NCBI GenBank assembly: GCA_964538025.1
Contig: CAZICZ010000010.1
Coordinates: 49,653-113,652, forward strand
DNA length: 64,000 nucleotides
Source: UBA5078 sp964538025
GTDB lineage: Bacteria > Pseudomonadota > Gammaproteobacteria > Pseudomonadales > Pseudohongiellaceae
Direction of reading: 5' to 3'
The first letter of the stretch is position 1. The number at the start of each line of letters is the position of its first letter. Of the stretch, positions 52,315-61,802 are shown one piece after another. The translations under genes and the position numbers were made by a program. Below the pieces are notes generated by a model. That model saw only the letters and a list, made by a program, of their open reading frames with translations. It had not been told where the DNA came from and ran no database searches.

Positions 52315-54426
52315 CTATTCCTGTGTCTTGGCCCAGGCGGCAAAACTGCTGCCCTGCTTGGCCAGGCTCTCCAGCAGCGGGGCGGGCTGCCAGTAGGTTG
52401 CCCCAAGCTCCTTCTGGAAGCGGACAATGGTGTCGTAGACCTGCTTCAGACCCACGTGATCGGCGTAGAACATGGGGCCCCCTTTGGAGGCAGGGAACGC
52501 GTAGCCGTAGACATACACCACATCGATGTCGCTCGGGCGCTGGGCAATGCCCTCCTCCAGAATCAGTGCCCCCTCGTTGATCAGCGGATAGAACAGGCGC
52601 GCGACGATTTCCTCGTGGCTGATGCTGCGCTGCACGATGCCGAGTGTGGCGGCGTGTTCTCGAATCAGGGCCTCGACCTCCGGGTCGGACTGCCGTGCAC
52701 GCGTTTGTGGATCGTATTTGTAATACCCGGCACTACTCTTCTGCCCGAGGCGTCCGGCCTCGACCAGCGCAGAGGCGATGCAGTGGGTGGCGGGGTCCAT
52801 GACTTCCCCGTTGGCCTCGCGCGCCTGTCGTGCCTTGTAACCCACGTCCAGACCGGCCAGATCGCCCATCGCGAGCGGCCCCATCGCCATGCCGAACTCC
52901 TCGGCGGCGGCGTCCACCTGCGCCGGTGTTGCGCCGTCGAGCAGCAGCATGTGCGCCTGACGGCCATAGCCGGTCAGCATGCGATTGCCGATGAAGCCAT
53001 AGCACACGCGTGAGAGGGCGCACACCTTGCCGATTTTTTTGCCAATCTGCATCACGGTGGCCAGCACGTCGTCCGCGGTCTTTTCGCCGCGCACCACTTC
53101 CAGCAGTTTCATCACATTAGCAGGGCTGAAGAAGTGCATGCCCAGCACATCTTGCGGGCGCTGGGTGGCAGCGGCAATATCGTCGATGTTCTGGTAGGAG
53201 GTGTTGGATGCCAGAATCGCGCCGGGTTTGCACACAGCATCGAGCTTGGCAAACACCTCGCGCTTGATGTCCGGGTTCTCGAACACGGCCTCAATGACCA
53301 GGTCCACGGCGCTCAGGTCCTCATAGCGCGTGGTCCCGCCGATCAGGGCGAGGCGCTGCGTCATTTCATCCTGACTCAACTTGCCCTTCTGCACGGTGAT
53401 GCTGTAGTTCTTGCGGATGATGCCCATGCCGCGCTCGAGCGCCTCATCGCTGATCTCCAGCAGGGTGACCGGGATGCCGGCATTGGCAAAGCACATGGCA
53501 ATGCCGCCGCCCATGGTGCCGCCCCCAATGATGGCGACGCGCTGAATCTCGCGCAGCGGCGTGTCCTTGGGCAGTCCCTTGATCTTGGCGGCTTCGCGCT
53601 CGGCGAAAAACACGTGACGCATGGCCTGGGATTGCGGTGACTGCACGCACTCCGCGAAGAGTTCGCGCTCCACTTGCAGGCCCTTGTCCATCGGCAGGTT
53701 CACCGCCGCTTCGACACAGCTGACGATGCGGTCCTGCGCAATCTGGCCCCGGGCGCGGACGGCCAGCTTCTTGCGATAGCTGTCGAAAAAGCCGGTTTCA
53801 ATGCTGGCGGGGTCAATCGTGATGTCGCGCACACGCTTGTACAGCGCGCCGGAGGCCACCAGGTCTTTGGCGTAGGCAATGGCGCCTGCCTTCAGGTCTG
53901 CTCCGTCGATGATCTCGTCGATCAGGGCCATCTCGCAGGCATCCACGGCGTCCACTGGATTGCCCGAGGTAATCATTTCCAGCGCGGCCTTTACGCCGGC
54001 CAGACGCGGCACACGCTGGGTGCCTCCGGCGCCGGGGAGAATCCCGAGTTTGACTTCCGGCAACCCGACCTTGGCAGAGGCCAGCGCACAGCGGTAATGG
54101 CAGGCCAGCGCGGTTTCAAAGCCGCCGCCCAGCGCCGTGCCATGAATGGCGGCGATGATCAGCTTGCGGGAGTTCTCCAGCGTGACCAAGACGTCGGGGA
54201 GAGAGGGAGCCTGCGGCGGCTTGCCAAACTCGGTAATGTCGGCCCCGGCGATGAAGGTGCGCCCGTCGCAGATCAGCACCAGCGCCTCGCTGGCATCGGA
54301 TTGCGCGGCCAGCACGGCGTCCTGCAAGCCCTGCCGCAGCGCATGGGACAGCGCATTCACGGGTGGGTTATTGACGGTGATCACGCCAATGTGATCGATG
54401 AGTTCATAACGGACGACTGTGGACAT
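52315..54426 (-). CDS. Enoyl-CoA hydratase/3-hydroxyacyl-CoA dehydrogenase (FadB/FadJ type)
   Basis: The 703-residue bifunctional enzyme does two beta-oxidation steps. The N-terminal hydratase domain has GGGFETALAC and PEVKLGILPGAGG, keeping the two catalytic Glu. The dehydrogenase part (about 295-700) has IIGGGTMGGGIAMCFANAG for NAD. Its N-terminus is of the long trifunctional-like peroxisomal style. It is the second gene of a likely thiolase-FadB-ADH operon, 63 bp after the thiolase. Confidence 0.92.
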   Translation of the reverse strand: MSTVVRYELIDHIGVITVNNPPVNALSHALRQGLQDAVLAAQSDASEALVLICDGRTFIAGADITEFGKPPQAPSLPDVLVTLENSRKLIIAAIHGTALGGGFETALACHYRCALASAKVGLPEVKLGILPGAGGTQRVPRLAGVKAALEMITSGNPVDAVDACEMALIDEIIDGADLKAGAIAYAKDLVASGALYKRVRDITIDPASIETGFFDSYRKKLAVRARGQIAQDRIVSCVEAAVNLPMDKGLQVERELFAECVQSPQSQAMRHVFFAEREAAKIKGLPKDTPLREIQRVAIIGGGTMGGGIAMCFANAGIPVTLLEISDEALERGMGIIRKNYSITVQKGKLSQDEMTQRLALIGGTTRYEDLSAVDLVIEAVFENPDIKREVFAKLDAVCKPGAILASNTSYQNIDDIAAATQRPQDVLGMHFFSPANVMKLLEVVRGEKTADDVLATVMQIGKKIGKVCALSRVCYGFIGNRMLTGYGRQAHMLLLDGATPAQVDAAAEEFGMAMGPLAMGDLAGLDVGYKARQAREANGEVMDPATHCIASALVEAGRLGQKSSAGYYKYDPQTRARQSDPEVEALIREHAATLGIVQRSISHEEIVARLFYPLINEGALILEEGIAQRPSDIDVVYVYGYAFPASKGGPMFYADHVGLKQVYDTIVRFQKELGATYWQPAPLLESLAKQGSSFAAWAKTQE

Positions 54427-54489
54427 GCGATTCCCCCAAAATTTTCCTGCCAGAGTGAAAGTGGTATGCGAAGCCTGTGCCCGCCCGCG

Positions 54490-55704
54490 TCAGTCGAGAC
54501 GCTCGATGATCGCCGCGACCCCTTGCCCGATGCCGATGCACAGGCTGATCAGGGCATAACGACCGCCGCTGCGCTCCAATTGTCGTAGTGCCGTGATCGC
54601 GATGCGGGCCCCGGAGGCGCCCAGCGGATGGCCCACCGCGATGGCGCCGCCATTGGGATTCACGCGGGAATCGTCAAAGGCGATGCCCAGCAGCTGCAGG
54701 CAGCCGAGCACCTGTGTGGCGAAGGCTTCGTTGATTTCAATGATGTCCATGTCCGCCAGCGTCAGGCCGGCACGCGCCAGCGCCTTGCGCCCGGCGAACA
54801 CCGGCCCCAGTCCCATGACCCGCGGTTCCACGCCAGCAATGGCACCTGCCACAATGCGGCCGCGTGGGCGCACGCCGTGCGCCTCGCCGACGGCACGGTT
54901 GCCCAGAACCAGCGCGGCAGCCCCGTCGTTGATCCCGGAGGCATTGCCCGCTGTCACGACACCGCCCTCAAAGAGCGGACGCAGACCGGCCAGCGCCTCC
55001 AGGGTGGAGTCGGGCCGCGGGTGTTCGTCCTCGTTCACGACCAGCGGGGGCTTTTTGCGTCCCTGGGGAACCTCTACCGGAATGATTTCATCGGCAAAGA
55101 AACCCGCGGCGCGCGCGGCCTCGTATTTCGCCTGTGAGGCAGCCGCGAAGTGATCGCTCGCCGCGCGGGAAATACCCAGATCGCTGGCGATGTTGTCGGC
55201 CGTTTGCGGCATGGTGTCATTGCCAAAGGCCGCCGCGAATGCCGGGTTGGTGAAGCGGGCGCCCAGCGTGCTGTCGGCAATTTGCTGGCCGCGGTCATAG
55301 GCACTGGTGGCTTTGGAAAGGATCAGCGGTGCCCGGCTCATCGACTCCACGCCGCCCGCCAGAAACAGGCTGCCCTCATGGCTGCGGATGCCGCGCGCGG
55401 CATCGAGCACGGCGGCCAAGCCGGAGCCGCACAGGCGGTTGACGGTCAGGCCGCCCACCGACGCCGGCATGCCGGCCAGCAAAGAGGCAAAGCGGCCAAC
55501 ATTGCGGCAGTCTTCCCCGGCCTGATTGGTGTTGCCCATGATGACGTCTTCGTAGGCGTCCAGAGGAAAGGCATTACGTCCTGCCACTGCGCGAATGATG
55601 TGGGCCAGCAGGTCATCCGGGCGGACGGGTGCCAGCGCGCCTCCCTGTCTGCCGAAGGCGCTGCGTCCTCCGTCGTAGATATAGGCGTGTGAGGAATCCG
55701 TCAT
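54490..55704 (-). CDS. Acetyl-CoA acyltransferase (thiolase, FadA type)
   Basis: The 404-residue thiolase has the acylated Cys in TVNRLCGSGLAAV (about 92), EINEAFATQ, GHPLGASGAR and the final ISLCIGIGQG Cys. It would release acetyl-CoA from 3-ketoacyl-CoA. ATG 55704 is used; upstream sequence is Pro/Arg-rich and not thiolase-like. It is the first gene of the operon and divergent from the acyl-CoA dehydrogenase (208 bp). Confidence 0.9.
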   Translation of the reverse strand: MTDSSHAYIYDGGRSAFGRQGGALAPVRPDDLLAHIIRAVAGRNAFPLDAYEDVIMGNTNQAGEDCRNVGRFASLLAGMPASVGGLTVNRLCGSGLAAVLDAARGIRSHEGSLFLAGGVESMSRAPLILSKATSAYDRGQQIADSTLGARFTNPAFAAAFGNDTMPQTADNIASDLGISRAASDHFAAASQAKYEAARAAGFFADEIIPVEVPQGRKKPPLVVNEDEHPRPDSTLEALAGLRPLFEGGVVTAGNASGINDGAAALVLGNRAVGEAHGVRPRGRIVAGAIAGVEPRVMGLGPVFAGRKALARAGLTLADMDIIEINEAFATQVLGCLQLLGIAFDDSRVNPNGGAIAVGHPLGASGARIAITALRQLERSGGRYALISLCIGIGQGVAAIIERLD

Positions 55705-55912
55705 AGGGTCGATCTCATGTGCAGGTGGCGAGGAGGTGGAGGCTCGCCACATCCCGTCGCGAACCCCCGGTTTCAGTGCGGTGCGGACAGCGAACCAACG
55801 CTCGATGCCGCCGCGGGGGAGCCATGGTAGCACAGGGAATTAAAGAGGTGGAATTCGCCGGACGCAGTCTTTAAGCTTCACCGAGCACCCGTTCGTTCAT
55901 TGAGGAATTTGT

Positions 55913-57061
55913 ATGATTCGTGATCAGGAAACACTCGACCAACTCATCGCCATGGTAGACCGCTTTGTGCAGGAACGGCTCGTGCCGGCAGAGCAGGAGG
56001 TCGCGGAAAATTACCGGATTCCGGACGCAATCGTGCAGGAAATGAAGGACCTCGGCCTCTTCGGCATGACCATTCCGGAGGAATATGGCGGTCTGGGCCT
56101 GACCATGGAGGAGGAGATCCACGTGGCGATGGCGCTGGGACGCACCTCCCCCGCCTTTCGCTCCATCCTGGGCACCAACAACGGCATCGGTTCAGCCGCC
56201 GTGGTGTTCGATGGGACCGAGGAGCAGAAGCAGCGCTTCCTCCCCAAATATGCCAGCGGCGAGTGGGTGGGCTGTTTCTGCCTGACCGAACCCGACGTGG
56301 GCTCGGACGCCGGAGCGGTGAAAACGACGGCGCGGCGCGACGGCGACCACTACATCATCAACGGCACCAAGCGTTACATCACCAACGGCCCGGTCGCCGA
56401 CACCTTCAATGTCATGGCACGCACCAATCCCGAGATCAAGGGCGCCCGTGGCATCTCCGCCTTCATCGTGGAAAAGGGCACGCCCGGCATCTCCCTCGGC
56501 CCGGTAGACCGCAAGATGGGGCAGGCGGGGTCGCTGACCTGCGACGTGATCTTCGAGGACTGCCGCGTCCCGGCCGCCAACCTGATCGGGCAGGAAGGCC
56601 AGGGGTTCATCACCGCCATGAAGGTACTGGACCGCGGACGCCTGCACATTTCCGGGGTCAGTGTCGGGGTTTCCGAGCGCCTGATCAAAGACGCGCTGGA
56701 CTTTGCCATCAACCGCAAGCAGTTCGGCGTGCCCATTGCGGAGCACCAACTGATTCAAGCCATGCTCGCCGATTCGCGCACCGAATCCTATGCGGCGCGC
56801 TGCATGGTGCTGGAGACCGCCCGCCGCCGCGACCAGGGCGAAAACGTCAGCACCGAATCTGCCGCGTGTAAACTGTTTGCCACCGAAATGGTTGGCCGCG
56901 TTGCCGACCGGGCGGTCCAGATCCACGGAGGGGCCGGGTATATTTCGGAATACGCGGTCGAGCGTTTCTATCGCGATGTGCGCCTGTTCCGGCTCTACGA
57001 AGGCACCAGCCAGATTCAGCAACTCATCATTGCACGCAACATGATCAAAGACGCCAGTTAA
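55913..57061 (+). CDS. Acyl-CoA dehydrogenase
   Basis: This 382-residue FAD enzyme starts beta-oxidation. It has the CFCLTEPDVGSDAG flavin motif (about 122-135), IHGGAGYISEYAVERFYRD near the end and the catalytic Glu in LYEGTSQIQ. It works with the nearby FadB/J and thiolase. It is followed 21 bp later by the YbhP-like gene. Confidence 0.93.
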   Translation: MIRDQETLDQLIAMVDRFVQERLVPAEQEVAENYRIPDAIVQEMKDLGLFGMTIPEEYGGLGLTMEEEIHVAMALGRTSPAFRSILGTNNGIGSAAVVFDGTEEQKQRFLPKYASGEWVGCFCLTEPDVGSDAGAVKTTARRDGDHYIINGTKRYITNGPVADTFNVMARTNPEIKGARGISAFIVEKGTPGISLGPVDRKMGQAGSLTCDVIFEDCRVPAANLIGQEGQGFITAMKVLDRGRLHISGVSVGVSERLIKDALDFAINRKQFGVPIAEHQLIQAMLADSRTESYAARCMVLETARRRDQGENVSTESAACKLFATEMVGRVADRAVQIHGGAGYISEYAVERFYRDVRLFRLYEGTSQIQQLIIARNMIKDAS

Positions 57062-57082
57062 CGGCCCGGGAATGAAAACGCG

Positions 57083-57844
57083 ATGCCCACAGACGCCCTG
57101 AGGGTTCTCAGCCTGAACATCCACAAGGGATTTGCCATGGGCCCCAAACGGCTGGTGCTGGGCAGAATCCGGGAATGCTTGCGCGAGAGCGGCGCCAGCA
57201 TCGTGTTTCTGCAGGAGGTGGTGGGCGCCAATCACCGGCACCAGAAGAACCTTGCCAACTGGCCCTCGCAGACACAGCTCGAGTACCTGGCGGACACCGT
57301 GTGGGATCACCATGCCTACGGCAAGAACGCCATTTATCAGCACGGCCACCACGGCAATGCGATCCTCAGTGCGCTGCCCTTTGTGCGCTGGGACAATATC
57401 AATGCGTCCATTCTCAGTTTCTCCCAGCGCGGATTTCTGCACGGCACCATCGAGGGCAATCTGCATCTGATCTGCGTCCACCTCGGCCTGTTCGAGCGTG
57501 AGCGCAGCCTGCAGGTTGCGCACCTGATCGAACACATTCTGCGCACGGTCCCAGCGGGTGAACCGCTGATTCTGGCGGGCGATTTCAACGACTGGCGGCT
57601 GACGGCGCACCAACGCCTGACACAGATGCTGGAGGTACACGAGGTGCACGAGATCGCGACCGGTCGCTGTGCCCGCACCTTTCCTGCGTTTCTCCCCTTG
57701 CTGTCGATGGACCGCATCTACGTGCGCGGCCTACAGGTGCAGGCCTGCGAGAGCGTGGCAGGAAACCACTGGCGGGATTTTTCCGACCACCGGGCGCTCG
57801 TGGCAGAGCTGCGTCGGGTGCCGCAGACGGAGGCCTCACCATGA
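57083..57844 (+). CDS. ybhP: Endonuclease/exonuclease/phosphatase family protein (YbhP-like)
   Basis: This 253-residue protein has the EEP fold: LSLNIHKGFA, FLQEVV (metal Glu), HGNAILSALP, LAGDFNDWR and SDHRALVAEL with the Asp-His pair. In E. coli the same pair ybhP-clsB sits together, so a link to phospholipid work is reasonable. It overlaps the cardiolipin synthase gene by 4 bp (ATGA). Confidence 0.88.
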   Translation: MPTDALRVLSLNIHKGFAMGPKRLVLGRIRECLRESGASIVFLQEVVGANHRHQKNLANWPSQTQLEYLADTVWDHHAYGKNAIYQHGHHGNAILSALPFVRWDNINASILSFSQRGFLHGTIEGNLHLICVHLGLFERERSLQVAHLIEHILRTVPAGEPLILAGDFNDWRLTAHQRLTQMLEVHEVHEIATGRCARTFPAFLPLLSMDRIYVRGLQVQACESVAGNHWRDFSDHRALVAELRRVPQTEASP

Positions 57845-59259
57845 TGGGAGAAGATCTGTTCTGGTGGGTGGTGCCGCCCCTGCATGTCGTCATGGCCGTG
57901 CTGGCCTCCGGCCATGCGCTGTTGAACAAGGCGGATTCCCGGGCAGCTTTTGGCTGGATTTCCCTGTGCGTCATCCTGCCGCTGGGGGGACCGGTGCTGT
58001 ATGTGATTTTCGGCATCAACCGCGTCAATGCCGCCGCCCGCCGGCACTACGTCACCAAACTGGGCAAAGATTCCACGAACACCCTGACCGAACCTCCGGG
58101 CACGGATTTCCGGCCGCTGTCCATGGTCGGTGAACGGGTGGTGGGCAAAGGACTGTCGTCGTGCGATGAGGTGCTCATGCTGCAAAACGGCGAGGAACTC
58201 TATCCGGCGATGCTCGAAGCCATCGCGCAGGCGGAGCGTCACGTCCTGCTGTGCACCTATATTTTTGACCGCGACGAAACCGGCCTTCGCCTTGTGGAGG
58301 CCCTTGCAGCCGCCGTGGCACGCGGCCTCGAGGTCAAGGTCATTGTCGATGGTCTGGGGGAATGGATGAGTCTGCGCCGGATCGGACCGGTGCTGCGCCA
58401 GCATGCCATCCCGTTTACCCGCTTCAATCCCATCACCCTGTTTCCGCCGGCACTGAATATCAACCTGCGCAGCCACCGCAAGATGCTGATCGTGGACAAT
58501 CGCTTCGCGTTTACGGGAGGGGCCAACATCGGAGACCGCCATCTGGCGGCGCGCGAGGACAATCCCGACCGCGTGATGGATCTGCACTTCCGCCTGCGCG
58601 GTCGCATTGTCGACGAACTGGAATGGGCGTTCAGAAGAGACTGGCATTACTGCCTGGGCACGCGGTACATCGCGCCCTTTCACCACACCAATCCCAACCG
58701 GGCCGATGCGCCGGTGTGGAGCCGCATGGTGCTGGACGGCCCGAACAAATCACTGGACCGCCTCAATGACCTGATGCTCGGCGTGATCAGTGCGGCACGC
58801 ACGCGGGTATGGATCATGACCCCGTACTTTCTGCCGACACTGGATCTGGTAGGCGCGCTGATCGCCGCGCACCTGCGCGGTGTGGACGTGCAGATCCTGT
58901 TGCCGGGCGAAAACAACATCAAACCCGCACACTGGGCGTCTCGCAACATCCTGCGGCAGGTGCTGAGCGTGGACATCACGGTCGCCTATCAGCCGCCGCC
59001 ATTCATTCACACCAAGCTGATGCTGGTCGACGGGCACTACTCCCTGATCGGGTCGGCCAATATGGACCCGCGCAGCCTGCGCCTGAATTACGAGCTGGCC
59101 GTGGAGTTGTTCAGCCCCGCGTGCAATCAGCAGTTTTCCGCGTATTTCAGTGCACACCGCGCGCAGGCCACGCCGGTGACGAAGGCGGAAATCACGCAGC
59201 GCTCCCTTCCCGCCCGCGTGCGCGATTCGCTTTGCTGGCTGTTTTCGCCCTATCTGTAG
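57841..59259 (+). CDS. cls: Cardiolipin synthase (ClsA/ClsB type)
   Basis: The 472-residue membrane-bound enzyme makes cardiolipin from phosphatidylglycerol (and, for ClsB, other donors). It has two N-terminal membrane segments and two HKD motifs, HRKMLIVDN (about residue 210) and HTKLMLVDG (about 393). The N-terminal membrane segments resemble ClsA; the neighbourhood resembles ClsB. It is coupled to the EEP gene by a 4 bp overlap. Confidence 0.88.
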   Translation: MMGEDLFWWVVPPLHVVMAVLASGHALLNKADSRAAFGWISLCVILPLGGPVLYVIFGINRVNAAARRHYVTKLGKDSTNTLTEPPGTDFRPLSMVGERVVGKGLSSCDEVLMLQNGEELYPAMLEAIAQAERHVLLCTYIFDRDETGLRLVEALAAAVARGLEVKVIVDGLGEWMSLRRIGPVLRQHAIPFTRFNPITLFPPALNINLRSHRKMLIVDNRFAFTGGANIGDRHLAAREDNPDRVMDLHFRLRGRIVDELEWAFRRDWHYCLGTRYIAPFHHTNPNRADAPVWSRMVLDGPNKSLDRLNDLMLGVISAARTRVWIMTPYFLPTLDLVGALIAAHLRGVDVQILLPGENNIKPAHWASRNILRQVLSVDITVAYQPPPFIHTKLMLVDGHYSLIGSANMDPRSLRLNYELAVELFSPACNQQFSAYFSAHRAQATPVTKAEITQRSLPARVRDSLCWLFSPYL

Positions 59260-59340
59260 GCCCCGTCTCCGGTTGGCTTCTCATGCCACAGGCAAGGGAT
59301 TACACTGCAAAAGGACACCCACACGCGTGAGGAGCATTTT

Positions 59341-59778
59341 ATGAGTACCTATCAAAATCTGTTGGTTGCCGTCGATTTGTCGGCCGAATCTGCCAAGGTC
59401 ATCAAACGAGCCAAGCGCCTTGCTGGCGGTGATGCGGGCAAGATCACTCTGGTGCATGTGGTGGAGCCCATCGCGGCGGCCTATCCCATCGACGCCTATG
59501 CTATCAACATCGCCAAGATGCAGGAGGAGGCCATGCAGATTGCGGCCGAGCGCCTGGCCGATATCGGCAAGGACGCGGGCGTGCCCCCGTCCCAGTGGCA
59601 TACGCTGCTCGGGTCTGCCGCGACCGAAATCCGCGCCAAGGCAGAAGAGCTCGGCACCGACCTCATCGTCATCGGCAGCCACGGCCGATCCGGCTGGAAA
59701 CTGTTGCTGGGGTCCACGGCCAACAAGGTCCTGCACGGCTCTCGCTGCGATATTCTCACCGTGCACGTCGGAGACTGA
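59341..59778 (+). CDS. Universal stress protein UspA family
   Basis: This 145-residue protein has the Usp ATP-binding pattern: NLLVAVDLSAESAKVIKRA at the start, DLIVIGSHGRSGWKLLLGSTANKVLHGS near the end (a G-2x-G-9x-GS type motif). Function is stress-related and not specific. TACACT at 59299-59304 could be its -10 box. AGGAG lies close to the ATG. FadH starts 8 bp later. Confidence 0.88.
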   Translation: MSTYQNLLVAVDLSAESAKVIKRAKRLAGGDAGKITLVHVVEPIAAAYPIDAYAINIAKMQEEAMQIAAERLADIGKDAGVPPSQWHTLLGSAATEIRAKAEELGTDLIVIGSHGRSGWKLLLGSTANKVLHGSRCDILTVHVGD

Positions 59779-59786
59779 TCATCACC

Positions 59787-61802
59787 ATGTCCTACCCCCA
59801 TCTGCTCGCCCCGCTTGACCTCGGGTTCACCCAGCTGCGCAATCGCGTGCTGATGGGGTCCATGCACACCGGCCTCGAAGACATCCCCGACAGCCATGAA
59901 CGGCTTGCCGCGTTCTACGCCGAGCGCGCCGCCGGCGGCGTCGCCCTGATCGTGACCGGGGGCTTCATGCCCAATGCCCACTGCCTTCCCGCAGGCGAGG
60001 AGCCGGTGTACCGCCAGCACGGTGCCCTGGAAAAACACCGCCACATCACGGACGCCGTGCACCGGGAAGGGGCCAAGATCTGCTTGCAGATTCTGCACAC
60101 GGGGCGCTATGCGCGTACCGACAACCTGATTGCCCCGTCGGCCATTCAGGCACCCATCAACCGTTTCGTGCCGGCAGAGGCGACCCACGCCCAAATCCTC
60201 CAGCAGATCGAGGACTTTGCCGAGTTCGCCGTTTTCTGCCAGCAGGCAGGCTACGACGGCGTCGAGATCATGGGCTCGGAGGGATACTTCATCAACGAAT
60301 TCATCGCCGAGCGGACCAACCGGCGCACCGACGCGTGGGGCGGCAGCTTTGAAAACCGCATCCGCCTGCCGCTGGAGATCGTGCGCCGCACGCGGGAGCG
60401 TGTTGGCGAACACTTCATTCTGATTTTCCGCCTCTCCATGCTCGACCTGGTCGAGGGCGGCAGCAGCTTCGAGGAAACGGTGACCTTGGGCAGGGCGCTG
60501 GCGCAGGCGGGCGTGACCTTGATCAATACCGGCATCGGCTGGCACGAATCGCAGATTCCCACCATTGCCACCAAGGTGCCACGTGCCGCTTTCACCTGGG
60601 TGACCGCCCGTTATCGCGACAAGTTGCCCGTGCCCGTCATCACCTCTAACCGCATCAATACGCCCGAGGTAGCAGAAAGCGTGCTCGCGCGCGGCGACGC
60701 CGACATGGTGTCCATGGCACGCCCGTTTCTGGCCGACCCCCAGTTTGTCGCGAAAGCAGCAGCTGGAAAGAGTGACAGCATCAACACCTGCATCGGGTGC
60801 AACCAGGCCTGTCTCGATCACATTTTCAATGGCCGCCTGACCAGTTGTCTGGTCAATCCCCGCGCCTGCCACGAACAGGAACTGCAAAGTGTTCCGGCAA
60901 TCGCCGCGCAGCATTTTGCGGTCGTCGGGGCAGGCCCTGCCGGGCTGGCCTTCGCCACCACCGCGGCGGAGCGAGGGCACCGGGTGACCCTTTTTGACAG
61001 TGCCAGCGAGATTGGCGGCCAGTTCAATCTCGCCCGACGCATTCCGGGCAAGGAAGAATTTGCTGAGACACTGCGCTACTTCCGCACGCGGCTGGCGGCC
61101 CTGAACGTCACCGTCACGTTGGGTACGCGGGTGGATGCGGCGATGCTCAACGCCGGCGGATTCGACGCGGTCATTCTTGCCACCGGCATTGTGCCGCGCA
61201 TGCCGCAGATTCCCGGCATCGACCACCCGAGCGTGCTGCGCTATATCGATGTGATTTCGGGAAAGGTTACCGTCGGCCCGCGCGTGGCAATCGTCGGCGC
61301 GGGGGGCATCGGGTTTGATGTCGCGGAGTTCCTGAGCCACGGGCACGAAACCCCGAGTCAGGACATTCCCGTGTTCCTGCGCGAATGGGGCGTGGACATG
61401 CAGCTGGCAGCGCGGGGCGGCATCGAGGGCGTGGCGGCGCAAAGCGCGCCGTCCCCGCGGCAGATCACGCTGTTGCAGCGCAAACAAAGCAAGCCCGGCA
61501 GCACCCTGGGCAAGACCACGGGCTGGATTCACCGGCTCGGCCTGATGAAAAAGCAGGTGCAGATGCTGGCCGGCTGCGAATACGAGCGCATCGACGATGC
61601 GGGTCTGCATCTTCGGGTGAACGGTGAGCCAAGGACCTTGTCAGTCGATCACATTGTGATCTGTGCGGGTCAGGAACCCTTGCGGGAACTGTGCGAGGGG
61701 CTGACGCTCCCCAGCCATTTGGTAGGCGGCGCAAACGTCGCCAGTGAACTGGATGCCAAACGGGCTATTGACGAGGCTACCCGCCTGGCATTGCGCCTTT
61801 GA
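59787..61802 (+). CDS. fadH: 2,4-Dienoyl-CoA reductase-like flavin oxidoreductase (FadH)
   Basis: This 671-residue enzyme combines an N-terminal old-yellow-enzyme barrel (EIMGSEGYFINEF, SNRINTPE), a [4Fe-4S] site CIGCNQACLDH with C near GRLTSCL, and a C-terminal FAD/NAD module beginning VVGAGPAGLAFA (about 371). It handles double bonds in unsaturated fatty acids, fitting the beta-oxidation genes nearby. The ATG at 59787 is chosen because it gives the MSYPHLLAPLDLG N-terminus. Its end overlaps the convergent eptA by 26 bp. Confidence 0.9.
   Translation: MSYPHLLAPLDLGFTQLRNRVLMGSMHTGLEDIPDSHERLAAFYAERAAGGVALIVTGGFMPNAHCLPAGEEPVYRQHGALEKHRHITDAVHREGAKICLQILHTGRYARTDNLIAPSAIQAPINRFVPAEATHAQILQQIEDFAEFAVFCQQAGYDGVEIMGSEGYFINEFIAERTNRRTDAWGGSFENRIRLPLEIVRRTRERVGEHFILIFRLSMLDLVEGGSSFEETVTLGRALAQAGVTLINTGIGWHESQIPTIATKVPRAAFTWVTARYRDKLPVPVITSNRINTPEVAESVLARGDADMVSMARPFLADPQFVAKAAAGKSDSINTCIGCNQACLDHIFNGRLTSCLVNPRACHEQELQSVPAIAAQHFAVVGAGPAGLAFATTAAERGHRVTLFDSASEIGGQFNLARRIPGKEEFAETLRYFRTRLAALNVTVTLGTRVDAAMLNAGGFDAVILATGIVPRMPQIPGIDHPSVLRYIDVISGKVTVGPRVAIVGAGGIGFDVAEFLSHGHETPSQDIPVFLREWGVDMQLAARGGIEGVAAQSAPSPRQITLLQRKQSKPGSTLGKTTGWIHRLGLMKKQVQMLAGCEYERIDDAGLHLRVNGEPRTLSVDHIVICAGQEPLRELCEGLTLPSHLVGGANVASELDAKRAIDEATRLALRL

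Noticed and set aside
56192..57649. A 485-codon minus-strand frame under the acyl-CoA dehydrogenase and YbhP-like genes
   Set aside because: Composition and position show it is a shadow of the two real genes on the other strand.
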